DNA of 64,000 nt from Pseudarthrobacter sulfonivorans (GTDB taxonomy: Bacteria > Actinomycetota > Actinomycetes > Actinomycetales > Micrococcaceae): positions 104,041 to 168,040 of the forward strand of contig NZ_JACXBW010000011.1 in NCBI RefSeq assembly GCF_014712225.1, given 5' to 3'. Both the position numbers and the translations under genes were made by a program. Each line of letters opens with the position of its first letter. Position 1 is the stretch's first letter. Positions 41,348-49,497 of the stretch are shown in pieces. Under the pieces are notes generated by a model. It was given only the letters and a program-made list of their open reading frames with translations, was not told where the DNA came from and did not search any database.

Positions 41348-42688
41348 ATGTCAACGTCAACGCGAGCGGCTGGTCCGCACAACGACCGCCTGGATGCCAG
41401 GCAAACCCGGAAGGTGGTAACCGCCGGCTGTGTGGGCATCTTCGTGGAGCTCTACGACAATGGCATCTTCGCCTTTATGGCCGGGACCCTTGCCCTTGTC
41501 TTCCTCGCTCCCGGCAACCCGGACAACGCGCTCCTGTTTGTCTTCGCAGGGTACGCCGTCTCATTCTTTGTGCGGCCGCTCGGCGCTGTGGTCTGCGGCT
41601 ACCTTGGTGACCGCATCGGCAGGCAGAAACTCCTTGTCTTTGTCATCCTGCTTATCAGTGTGGCCACCGCCGGCATCGGCATCCTGCCCGACTACGCCGC
41701 GATCGGTATCGCGGCGCCGGTGCTGCTGGTCCTTCTGAGGCTCCTGCAGGGCTTCTCGGTCGGTGGCGAAGCCGCCGGCGCAATGACCTTCCTCGCCGAG
41801 CACGCCCCGGAAGGCAAGCGCGGCATCATCACCTCCTACGCCCAGATCGCTTCCTTCGCCGCCCTTCTGACGGGCACTCTTGTTGCCTATTCCATGTCCC
41901 CGTGGCTCACCCAGGCAGCCATCGAAGGCGGCGGCTTCGGTGCCTTCGCCTGGCGTATTCCGTTCCTGGTGGCCATCCCCATGGGCGTCATCGGCTGGTA
42001 CATCCGGAAGGCCATCAGCGACACCCCCAACTTCCAGAAGCTCAAGGAAGAAGGCGGCCTGTCCGCCAACCCGCTGAAGGAGGCGTTCGCTTCGGCTGAA
42101 CACCGCCGGGCGATGCTCCTGGCCCTGTTCATCCCCCTGATGAACGGCTCCGGCTACTACGTGCTTTTCTCCTACATGCCGACGTTCCTCAAGGGCAAGC
42201 AGCTGAACTTCACGATCGGTGAGGCTCTCCTGGTGACCGCCTGCAGCCTGGTGGCCATCTGCATCGCCATCCCGTTCATGGGCGCACTTTCAGACCGGAT
42301 CGGGCGCAAGAAGGTTATTGCCGGTTCCGCGATCGCCATGGCCGTGGCGGGCATCCCGGCATACGCCATCATTGCCACGGGAAACATGGCCCTGGCCATC
42401 CTCGGTGCCTGCATCATGGCAGTGATCTTCGCCGGACACACCGCCGTGATCCACATCCTGATCGTTGAACTCTTCCCCACCCGTGTCCGGTATTCGGCGT
42501 ACGGCCTCGGCTACAACATCTCGTCCGCGTTGTTCGGGGGTACGGCTCCGCTGCTGATGACCTGGCTGATCTCGTCCACCGGAAACATCTACATGCCTGC
42601 CTTCTACGCCGTGATCACGGCCCTGGGCACACTGGCTGCCGTCAGCACCGTGAAGGACCGGGCGCACCTGCCGCTCCGGGACGCGTAA
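41348..42688 (+). CDS. MFS transporter, metabolite:H+ symporter (MHS) family
   Basis: 446 residues, 12 predicted membrane segments. The MHS pattern is clear: AGCVGIFVELYDNGIFAFMA in helix 1, PLGAVVCGYLGDRIGRQK between helices 2 and 3, and LLQGFSVGGEAAGAMTFLAE in helix 4. Relatives carry shikimate, 2-oxoglutarate, proline/betaine and other organic acids with protons. It lies 49 bases after pxpC in the same direction, so it is a second uptake or product-exchange route of the island. Confidence 0.9.
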   Translation: MSTSTRAAGPHNDRLDARQTRKVVTAGCVGIFVELYDNGIFAFMAGTLALVFLAPGNPDNALLFVFAGYAVSFFVRPLGAVVCGYLGDRIGRQKLLVFVILLISVATAGIGILPDYAAIGIAAPVLLVLLRLLQGFSVGGEAAGAMTFLAEHAPEGKRGIITSYAQIASFAALLTGTLVAYSMSPWLTQAAIEGGGFGAFAWRIPFLVAIPMGVIGWYIRKAISDTPNFQKLKEEGGLSANPLKEAFASAEHRRAMLLALFIPLMNGSGYYVLFSYMPTFLKGKQLNFTIGEALLVTACSLVAICIAIPFMGALSDRIGRKKVIAGSAIAMAVAGIPAYAIIATGNMALAILGACIMAVIFAGHTAVIHILIVELFPTRVRYSAYGLGYNISSALFGGTAPLLMTWLISSTGNIYMPAFYAVITALGTLAAVSTVKDRAHLPLRDA

Positions 42689-42776
42689 CCACTGCACAAC
42701 CACTGCTGAACCGGGGCGGCGGCCGCGCGGCCACGCCCGAATCACTCTTCGCCAAACCCACTCATTGGAGACTTCC

Positions 42777-43526
42777 ATGCCATTTTCAGACTATTCAACC
42801 GCCGTCGTCACCGGCGCATCCACCGGCATGGGGGCGGCCATCGCCGAACGGCTGGCCAAGCGCGGACTGCAGGTCCACGCCTTTGCCCGCAATGAAGACC
42901 GCCTGAAGGAACTGGCGGACCGAACCGGGGCGATCCCGCACGCCGTCGACCTGACGGACACGGCTGCACTGACTGCGGCGCTGGAGGGACTTCAGGTGGA
43001 CGTCCTGGTCAACTGTGCCGGCGTCTCCCGTCCCGGCAACATCCTGGACTCCTCGGAAAATGACATCGACGAACTGGTGGACGTCAACCTCCGGTCCCTC
43101 CTTCAGCTGACCCGCCTGGTCCTGCCGGGCATGGTGGAGCGGGACAACGGCCACGTCATCAACATCAGCTCCATCGCAGGAATCTACAATTTCTACGGAC
43201 ACACGGTCTACCACGCCACCAAGGCAGCGGTGCACCAGATCTCACGCCAGCTCCGCAACGACACCGTGGGCAAGCGCATCCGGGTCACCGAAATCTGCCC
43301 CGGCCGGGTGGAGACCGAAATCTTCGGCCGCAACATGGGCGGCACGCCCGAGGCCATGGACGAAGCCTGGAAGACGTACTACGAGGGCTACGAGTCGCTG
43401 ACCACGGACGACATCGTCAATGCACTGGACTATGCAGTGGAAACACCCCGGCACGTCAATGTGGGGATGATGGAAATCATGCCCACCTTCCAAGTACCCG
43501 GCGGCCTCACCTTCGACCGCCGCTGA
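42777..43526 (+). CDS. Short-chain dehydrogenase (YdfG/3-hydroxyacid type)
   Basis: 249 residues from ATG 42777 (GGAG ten bases upstream; a TTG four codons earlier is less likely). Classical SDR: NAD(P) loop TGASTGMGAAIA (15-26), NCAGVSR, and catalytic Ser-Tyr-Lys in ISSIAGIYNFYGHTVYHATK (Tyr-x-x-x-Lys as YHATK). The ICPGRVETEIFGRN region resembles 3-hydroxy acid dehydrogenases such as YdfG. The substrate is unknown; it may reduce or oxidise the product of the aldolase. Confidence 0.88.
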   Translation: MPFSDYSTAVVTGASTGMGAAIAERLAKRGLQVHAFARNEDRLKELADRTGAIPHAVDLTDTAALTAALEGLQVDVLVNCAGVSRPGNILDSSENDIDELVDVNLRSLLQLTRLVLPGMVERDNGHVINISSIAGIYNFYGHTVYHATKAAVHQISRQLRNDTVGKRIRVTEICPGRVETEIFGRNMGGTPEAMDEAWKTYYEGYESLTTDDIVNALDYAVETPRHVNVGMMEIMPTFQVPGGLTFDRR

Positions 43527-43591
43527 CCCACCAGCGTTCCCCGCAGCCCACGGCCACAGCCACCGCCACCAGCAGAAACGATAGGTCCCCC

Positions 43592-44539
43592 ATGCAGGTC
43601 ATCCGAACGGTCAGTTTCCCCGACAAGCAGCTGCTCGCAGATCTGGAGCCGCTGCCAGGCGGCCTCCGGGGCGTCATCTGGGACCTCAAGTCCGATCCCG
43701 AGGGCGGGTCGTTGGACGAGATCGATGCTGTGATCCTGCCCTACATCAACGCGGGCGCGGTGCTCCCGGCGCTCACCAAAGTTCCGGAACTCAAGTTCGT
43801 CCAGACCCAATCCACAGGGTTCGACGGCGTGCGGGAGGCCGCGGGACCGGGTGCGGCTGTGTCCAGTGCGGCCGGAGTCCACGCAGCGGCTACCGCCGAG
43901 CTGGCTCTGGGCCTTATCCTGGCCAAGCTTCGGGGGATCGACCAGGCAGTCCGTGACCAGCAGCAAGCGGTCTGGCGGCCCGAGCGCCGGCAGTCGCTCG
44001 CCGACCGGCGGGTGCTTCTGGCCGGCGTGGGCGGTATCGGCCAGGAAATAGCGCGGCGGCTGGAACCCTTTGAAGTGTCCGTCACGCGCGTGGGGAGTGC
44101 AGTGCGCGACGACGAGAACGGGCACGTGCACGCGTCGTCCGAATTGGCAGAACTGGCAGCCAGCCACGACATCCTGATCAGCGTCCTGCCGCTCAGCGAC
44201 CAGACCCACCACCTGATCGGGGAGAAGGTCCTCGCGGCACTGCCCGACGGCGCACTGGTGGTAAACGTAGGCCGGGGAGCTGTGGTGGACACCGCGGCCC
44301 TGACCAGGGAGGTCACTTCCGGGCGGCTACAGTGCGCCATCGACGTGGTGGATCCCGAACCGCTCCCCGCCGACCACCCGCTGTGGGGTTCAGCCAACGC
44401 CCTGATCACGCCCCACGTTGGCGGCAACGCATCCGCCTTCGAACCGCGGATCCTCAAGCTCCTGGCGAAGCAACTGGAAGCGCTGGCTGCCGGCCGCCTC
44501 CCGGCGAACCTCGTCCAGCAGGGTCCGTTCGAAGCATAG
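43592..44539 (+). CDS. D-isomer-specific 2-hydroxyacid dehydrogenase
   Basis: 315 residues. NAD-binding domain in the middle (VLLAGVGGIGQEIARRLEP, about 139-157), catalytic Arg in LVVNVGRGAVVDTAAL, Glu in VVDPEPLPADHPLW and His in ALITPHVGGNASA. The Arg-Glu-His set is complete. It interconverts a 2-oxo acid and a D-2-hydroxy acid. Two such products, for example pyruvate and another 2-oxo acid, would come from the aldolase, but gluconate-type substrates are equally possible given the idonate genes downstream. Confidence 0.88.
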   Translation: MQVIRTVSFPDKQLLADLEPLPGGLRGVIWDLKSDPEGGSLDEIDAVILPYINAGAVLPALTKVPELKFVQTQSTGFDGVREAAGPGAAVSSAAGVHAAATAELALGLILAKLRGIDQAVRDQQQAVWRPERRQSLADRRVLLAGVGGIGQEIARRLEPFEVSVTRVGSAVRDDENGHVHASSELAELAASHDILISVLPLSDQTHHLIGEKVLAALPDGALVVNVGRGAVVDTAALTREVTSGRLQCAIDVVDPEPLPADHPLWGSANALITPHVGGNASAFEPRILKLLAKQLEALAAGRLPANLVQQGPFEA

Positions 44540-44613
44540 CGTCCGCCCGCGGGACGCGGACGGCAACAACAAGACGGCAGCACCATGCGAGGAAGACGGC
44601 GGGAAGAAAACAG

Positions 44614-45384
44614 ATGAGTGGGCTTTTTGATTTGACGGGGCGGGTTGCCCTGGTGACGGGGTCGAGCCGGGGGATCGGCAACGCGCTGGCGCGGGCACTG
44701 GCCGTTGCGGGTGCGACGGTGGTGTTGAACGGGGTCAATGCCGAGCGGTTGAAGGCGGCTGAGGTGGCGTTGGCTGCGGATTTCGGTCCGGGCCGGGTGC
44801 ACAGTGTCGCGTTTGATGTCACGAGTGATGCCGAGGCCGCCCGTGGGATTGCGTGGGTGGAGGAGCATGTGGGGCCTTTGCAGATCCTTGTGAATAACGC
44901 CGGGATCCAGCACCGGGTGCCGATGCTGGAGTTGGACGTCGCCGACTGGGAGCGGGTCATCAAAACGGACCTGACCAGCGCGTTCCTGGTGGGCCGGGAA
45001 GCGGCCCGGCACATGATCCCGCGGGGCAGGGGCAAGATCATTAACATCTGCTCGGTGCAGACGGACCTGGCCCGGCCCACGATCGCCCCGTATGTGGCGG
45101 CAAAGGGCGGGCTGCGGAACCTGACCCGGGCGATGACGGCCGAGTGGGCAGCCTCCGGGTTGCAGATCAACGGGATCGCCCCGGGCTACATCCATACGGA
45201 GATGACGCAGAACCTGGTGGACGATGAGCAGTTCAACTCCTGGATCCTGGGCCGGACCCCGGCGGCCCGGTGGGGGACCGTGCAGGACCTGGCCGGTCCG
45301 GCGGTGTGGCTGGCCTCGGACGGGTCGGACTTCGTGAACGGGCAGACAATCTTTATCGACGGCGGAATGACGGTGGTGGTCTGA
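44614..45384 (+). CDS. idnO: Gluconate 5-dehydrogenase-like SDR (IdnO)
   Basis: 256 residues from ATG 44614. SDR with LVTGSSRGIGNALARALA (14-31), NNAGIQHR, Ser in NICSVQTDLARPT and YVAAKGG as Tyr-x-x-x-Lys. LFDLTGRVALVTGSSRGIG and NNAGIQHRVPMLELDVADW are typical of 5-keto-D-gluconate reductases. It reduces 5-ketogluconate to D-gluconate. Codon use changes sharply here (many GGG, CGG, ACG, TTG), unlike the gene before. Its TGA overlaps the idnD start. Confidence 0.85.
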   Translation: MSGLFDLTGRVALVTGSSRGIGNALARALAVAGATVVLNGVNAERLKAAEVALAADFGPGRVHSVAFDVTSDAEAARGIAWVEEHVGPLQILVNNAGIQHRVPMLELDVADWERVIKTDLTSAFLVGREAARHMIPRGRGKIINICSVQTDLARPTIAPYVAAKGGLRNLTRAMTAEWAASGLQINGIAPGYIHTEMTQNLVDDEQFNSWILGRTPAARWGTVQDLAGPAVWLASDGSDFVNGQTIFIDGGMTVVV

Positions 45385-46523
45385 TGGGTGCTTTTCAGGC
45401 GGGTGTGTCAGCAGTGGCAGCAGCAGCGGCGGGGAAGACGGGTTCTTCAGCGGTGCCGGAAACAGAAGTAAGTGCATTGCCGGTCTCGGGTCCGGCTGTG
45501 GTGGCGTACGCGGCGGGGGATTTGCGGATCGAGGACGTGCCCCTGGCCGTACCTGGCCCGGATGAGGCCGTCGTCGAGGTTGCCTACGGCGGGGTCTGCG
45601 GGTCGGACCTGCATTACTGGCTGCACGGTGCGGCGGGGGAATCGATCCTGAAGGCCCCCCTGGTGTTGGGCCATGAGATTTCCGGGACCGTGGTGGTGGC
45701 CGCTGCGGACGGCACCGGGCCCGCGGCGGGCACCCCGGTGGCGGTCCATCCCGCGACGCCCGGCCCGGGTGCCGGGGACATCAGGTATCCGGCGGACCGG
45801 CCCAACCTGTCCCCGGGCTGCACGTACCTGGGGTCCGCCGCGAGGTTCCCGCATACCGACGGGGCGTTCGCCCGCTTCGTGAACCTGCCCGCCCGGATGC
45901 TGCGGGAACTCCCCAGGTCCCTGGACCTGCGCACCGCGGCACTGATCGAGCCTGCGTCGGTGGCCTGGCACGCGGTGGCCCGGGCCGGGGACGTGGCCGG
46001 CAAGACGGCTTTGGTGATCGGGTCCGGCCCGATCGGTGCCCTGGCCATCGCGGTCCTCAAACGTGCCGGCGCTGCCCGGATCACCGCGGTGGACATGCAC
46101 GCCAAACCGTTGGAGATCGCCGCGGCGGTCGGCGCGGACCAGGTCCTGCAGGCCGGTGACGCCGAGGGCATCGCGGCCGTGCAGGCCGACGTCGTGATCG
46201 AATCCTCGGGAAGCCACCACGGCCTGGCCTCAGCCATTCAGGGTGCGGCCCGCGGCGGGACCGTGGTCATGGTCGGGCTGCTGCCCACCGGACCGCAGCC
46301 GGTCCTCATCTCGCTGGCCATCACCCGGGAACTGAACCTGAAAGGCTCGTTCCGCTTCAACAACGAAATCGATGACGTCATCACCGCCCTCGCCGACGGC
46401 ACGCTGCACATCGGCCCCGTCATCACCCACGAATACCCGCTCAGCCAGGGACTCGAAGCCTTCGCCACCGCCAAAAACTCCGCCGAATCCGGCAAAGTCC
46501 TGCTCAACTTCCGGCCCGAATAA
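45384..46523 (+). CDS. idnD: L-idonate 5-dehydrogenase-like zinc alcohol dehydrogenase (IdnD)
   Basis: 379 residues from ATG 45384, overlapping idnO by TGATG. Medium-chain dehydrogenase: zinc site VCGSDLHYW and LGHEISGTV, proton relay, then NAD fold VIGSGPIGALAIAVLKRAGA. LHYWLHGAAGESILKAPLVL is characteristic of L-idonate 5-dehydrogenases, which make 5-keto-D-gluconate. The first ~45 residues are low-complexity Ala/Gly/Ser and probably not part of the fold. The four-cysteine structural zinc lobe of many relatives is reduced to one Cys (SPGCTYLGSA). Confidence 0.85.
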   Translation: MGAFQAGVSAVAAAAAGKTGSSAVPETEVSALPVSGPAVVAYAAGDLRIEDVPLAVPGPDEAVVEVAYGGVCGSDLHYWLHGAAGESILKAPLVLGHEISGTVVVAAADGTGPAAGTPVAVHPATPGPGAGDIRYPADRPNLSPGCTYLGSAARFPHTDGAFARFVNLPARMLRELPRSLDLRTAALIEPASVAWHAVARAGDVAGKTALVIGSGPIGALAIAVLKRAGAARITAVDMHAKPLEIAAAVGADQVLQAGDAEGIAAVQADVVIESSGSHHGLASAIQGAARGGTVVMVGLLPTGPQPVLISLAITRELNLKGSFRFNNEIDDVITALADGTLHIGPVITHEYPLSQGLEAFATAKNSAESGKVLLNFRPE

Positions 46524-46541
46524 GCCAGGTTCGGTGTGCCG

Positions 46542-46585
46542 TCCCGGTAAATCCGGGAGTTCCTGTCAGGACCGCGTCCCTGGCA
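46542..46585. terminator. Hairpins between idnD and radA
   Basis: TCCCGG (46542-46547) with CCGGGA (46553-46558), and an imperfect stem CTGTCAGG/CCTGGCAG at about 46562-46585, in the gap between convergent genes. Confidence 0.5.
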
Positions 46586-46586
46586 G

Positions 46587-47960
46587 CTACCCGATCAGCA
46601 GGCTCAGCGCCTCCGTAAGGTGCTCCACCTCGCGGACGGAGAACCCTGCAGGCACAGGCCCGGGGCCGTTGTGGCTGGCCGGAACCACGGCGTGGGTAAA
46701 GCCGAGACGATGGGCTTCCTGGATCCGCTGGTTGATGCCGGGCACTGGCCGCACCTCGCCCGCCAGGCCCACCTCACCGAAGGCAATCAGCCTGATGGGC
46801 AGCGGCTTGCGGGCCTTGGCCGACGCGACGGCAAGGGCAACCGCCAGATCGGTGGCGGGTTCGCTGAGCTTCACGCCGCCCACCGTGGCCACGTAAGAAT
46901 CGTCCTTGTGCAACAGGCACCCGGCGCGCTGCTGCAGGACGGCGAGCAGCATGGAAACCCGCGAGCTGTCCAGGCCGCTGGTGGCACGGCGCGGCTGCGA
47001 ATTGGGGCTCTCGGCCAGCAGGGACTGCACTTCAGCCAGCAGCGGCCGCCGGCCTTCCATGGTCACGGTGATGCACGTGCCGGACACGGGCTCCTTCGTT
47101 CGGCTGACGAACAGCCCGCTGGGATCGGTGAGGCCTTCGATGCCGTTCTCGTTCAGGTCGAAACAGCCGACATCGTCCGTAGGTCCGTAGCGGTTCTTCA
47201 CCGCGCGCAGCATGCGGAGCCGGGAATGGCGTTCGCCTTCGAACTGGCACACCACATCCACCAGGTGCTCGAGCAGCCGCGGCCCGGCAATGGACCCGTC
47301 CTTGGTCACATGGCCCACCAGCAGTGTGGTCATGTTGCGCCGCTTGGCCGCCGCGATGATGGAGGCCGCCACTTCACGAACCTGCGACACGCCGCCCGCG
47401 CTGCCGTCCACGTCCGCGCTGCTCAGGGTCTGGACCGAGTCCACAATCAGCAGGCGCGGCTCAATTTTTTCCACCTGTCCCAGTGCCTGGCCGAGGTCCG
47501 TTTCGGCTGACAGGTACAGGGAATCCGCGACGGCGTCGATCCGCTCCGCGCGCAGCTTCACCTGGGCGGCGGACTCCTCGCCCGTCACGTACAGGACGTC
47601 CTGCGCAGTCCGTGCGAATTTCGCGGCGACATCCAGCAGCAGCGTGGACTTGCCCACACCCGGCTCGCCGGCCAGCAGAATCACCGCGCCGGGGACCAGC
47701 CCGCCGCCCAGGACGCGGTCAAGCTCGTCCACGCCGGTGGGCAGGAAAGCCGCGGTGGTGGCGTCTACCTCGGCAATCCGCCGCGCCGGCTCGAGGACTG
47801 TAGTTGCCGCCGTCGTGCGCGCCACGGCCGCGCCGGTTTCCTCAACGCTGCCCCAGGCCTGGCACTCGCCGCAGCGCCCCACCCACTTGACCGTGGTCCA
47901 GCCGCATTCGGCGCACTTGTATGCGGGCGCTTTGGAAGCGCGGGAAGTCTTTGTTGCCAT
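46587..47960 (-). CDS. radA: DNA repair protein RadA
   Basis: 457 residues from ATG 47960. Branch-migration helicase acting with RecA. N-terminal C4 zinc finger at Cys16, 19, 30, 33 (CAECGWTTVKWVGRCGEC), RecA-like ATPase with Walker A GEPGVGKST (98-106), the RadA-specific KNRFG motif in the form KNRYG, and the C-terminal Lon-protease-like domain. A longer start at 47990 is open, but TAGGGT lies seven bases before the chosen ATG. In many actinobacteria radA adjoins disA; here they are 20 kb apart. Confidence 0.97.
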   Translation of the reverse strand: MATKTSRASKAPAYKCAECGWTTVKWVGRCGECQAWGSVEETGAAVARTTAATTVLEPARRIAEVDATTAAFLPTGVDELDRVLGGGLVPGAVILLAGEPGVGKSTLLLDVAAKFARTAQDVLYVTGEESAAQVKLRAERIDAVADSLYLSAETDLGQALGQVEKIEPRLLIVDSVQTLSSADVDGSAGGVSQVREVAASIIAAAKRRNMTTLLVGHVTKDGSIAGPRLLEHLVDVVCQFEGERHSRLRMLRAVKNRYGPTDDVGCFDLNENGIEGLTDPSGLFVSRTKEPVSGTCITVTMEGRRPLLAEVQSLLAESPNSQPRRATSGLDSSRVSMLLAVLQQRAGCLLHKDDSYVATVGGVKLSEPATDLAVALAVASAKARKPLPIRLIAFGEVGLAGEVRPVPGINQRIQEAHRLGFTHAVVPASHNGPGPVPAGFSVREVEHLTEALSLLIG

Positions 47961-47967
47961 GGGTTCC

Positions 47968-47973
47968 ACCCTA
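47968..47973 (-). promoter_or_regulatory. -10 box or ribosome site of radA
   Basis: TAGGGT on the minus strand, seven bases before the ATG. AGGGTGG could equally act as ribosome site, so the leaderless reading is not certain. Confidence 0.4.
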
Positions 47974-48008
47974 CTTGCGGGCCCCGACATTCCCCGCCCG
48001 CTCCGTGA

Positions 48009-48102
48009 CCTCGCAAGTCCCCGCCGGCTACCAGCCTTCGCAGGCTCAGGCCGGGGCCTCGCCGGTGCGGCCCAGGCCAGGGAGCCCTGCAGGCGTGGGC
48101 CC
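48009..48102. repeat. Intergenic repeat copy A
   Basis: About 94 bases running from CCTCGCAAGTCCCC to GCGTGGGCCC. It matches 53638-53732 over its full length, with roughly four bases in five identical by eye. Both copies lie in gaps between genes. Confidence 0.8.
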
Positions 48103-48134
48103 AGCCCGTCGCGCGTGCTTAGGTCGCTGGCGGG

Positions 48135-49262
48135 CTACAGGCCGGGCAGTATGTCCCGGGCCTCGCGCGAGTCCATCCCGGTGGCCTCCAAGAGGTCAAC
48201 CATGAGCGGCCGGAACAGCATCACCACAGTCTCACCCTCCAGCCGCTGGACCTCCAGCAGCTTCGGATGCAGCCGCAGCGCAGTCTCGCTAAGTTCCAGC
48301 CGTGCCGTGCGCAGATGGGCGCGGCGGACGCCGTCGTGCGTCTCAGCGAGGCCCAGCGACAGTTCATCGATGGCCGCCGCGGTTTCTTCGAGGACGTCGG
48401 CGATGTTTTCGGTGGCCTCGTCGGACAGCGCCGCATGGTTGATGGCGCTGGTCAACCGCCGCGCGAAGACACGGCTGTTGCGGAGCGCCAGGTCAATGAA
48501 GTCAAGGGAGCTGTCCAGCCGGTCCAGCTCGTCCCGGTGCCGGCGGTAGGCGGGCGCCAGGGTGGCCACCTCGTTGGAGGCCCGCAGCGACTGGCGCATG
48601 CGGTCCACCAGGGGCTGGCAGTTGCGGCCCCGGATCAGGGCGTGCCAGGCCTGGGTGGAATCACTGTCCGTCAGGGCGGAGGCGCACTCGCGGAGCACCT
48701 CGGCGAGCTCGTGCAGGATCTTGCGGACGTCGTCGCGGGGCTCCCGGCGCGGGTCCTTCGGGATCAGGACCGTCACCAGCAGGGCGAACAGCCCGCCCAC
48801 CACGGCGTCCAGGCTCCGGGTGAAAGGTCCGCCGGCGGGCGCCGGCAGCAGCACCACCAGCAGGGACTGCAGTCCCAGCTGTGTGGTGAAGATGGTGCCG
48901 CTGTCCAGGAAGCGAGCCAGCAGGATGGAAAAAAGAAGTACGACGGCGGCCTGCCAGATTCCGCTGCCCAGCCAGTGCAGGAGCAGATCACCAACAGCAA
49001 TCCCGATGGTGCAGCCCAGGCCCACCTCCATAACGCGACGCAGGCGGGGATCACGCGAGAAGCCCAGGGCGATCAGTGATGACGTGGCCGCAAAAAGTGG
49101 ACCGGAATGGCCCAGCACGTACTCGGCGAAGGCGTAGGCGCCCACCGCGCACGCCGTCATCTGGACTGCGGGGAGCAGCGAATTCCGGCTCCGGATCAGG
49201 CCTGTGCGGATTCGACCGCGCAGGAATCGCCTGCTTGCTGAAAGTCCTGCTGGTGCGGCCAT
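48135..49262 (-). CDS. FUSC-family (aromatic acid exporter-like) membrane protein
   Basis: 375 residues. N-terminal half with about six membrane segments in a FUSC/ArAE pattern (LLPAVQMTACAVGAYAFAEY, then VLLFSILLARFLDSGTIFTT), followed from about residue 175 by a helical cytoplasmic domain. It probably exports small acids or stabilises the envelope; the substrate is unknown. TAGACT lies seven bases before the ATG, so the transcript appears leaderless. It is on the same strand as radA but separated from it by a repeat. Confidence 0.82.
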   Translation of the reverse strand: MAAPAGLSASRRFLRGRIRTGLIRSRNSLLPAVQMTACAVGAYAFAEYVLGHSGPLFAATSSLIALGFSRDPRLRRVMEVGLGCTIGIAVGDLLLHWLGSGIWQAAVVLLFSILLARFLDSGTIFTTQLGLQSLLVVLLPAPAGGPFTRSLDAVVGGLFALLVTVLIPKDPRREPRDDVRKILHELAEVLRECASALTDSDSTQAWHALIRGRNCQPLVDRMRQSLRASNEVATLAPAYRRHRDELDRLDSSLDFIDLALRNSRVFARRLTSAINHAALSDEATENIADVLEETAAAIDELSLGLAETHDGVRRAHLRTARLELSETALRLHPKLLEVQRLEGETVVMLFRPLMVDLLEATGMDSREARDILPGL

Positions 49263-49269
49263 GCCCTTC

Positions 49270-49275
49270 AGTCTA
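49270..49275 (-). promoter_or_regulatory. -10 box of the leaderless FUSC gene
   Basis: TAGACT on the minus strand, seven bases before the ATG at 49262. Confidence 0.55.
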
Positions 49276-49354
49276 TTTGCCGGGTGGCCCCTACGGCCGC
49301 AAGTGAGACCTGCGCAATGGCGACGCTACAGTTGTAAGGGAAAATGTCACTGCC

Positions 49355-49376
49355 GTTAATGTTCTGTTCACTTTCG
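49355..49376 (+). promoter_or_regulatory. Candidate PHO box before pstS
   Basis: Two adjacent 11-base units, GTTAATGTTCT and GTTCACTTTCG, resemble the direct-repeat PhoP boxes of actinobacteria (GTTCAC-like). A further weak unit, CGTTACCTGCC, lies 11 bases on. Position is about 120 bases before pstS. Confidence 0.45.
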
Positions 49377-49497
49377 GCAGCCAATCCCGTTACCTGCCGC
49401 CCCTAAATTCGATGAAGGTACAAAACGTACGCATCGCGCTGCAGGGCGTCTCCGGCCCTGTCCGCTACTGATTATCCCTGGAAGGGGTACACATCTA

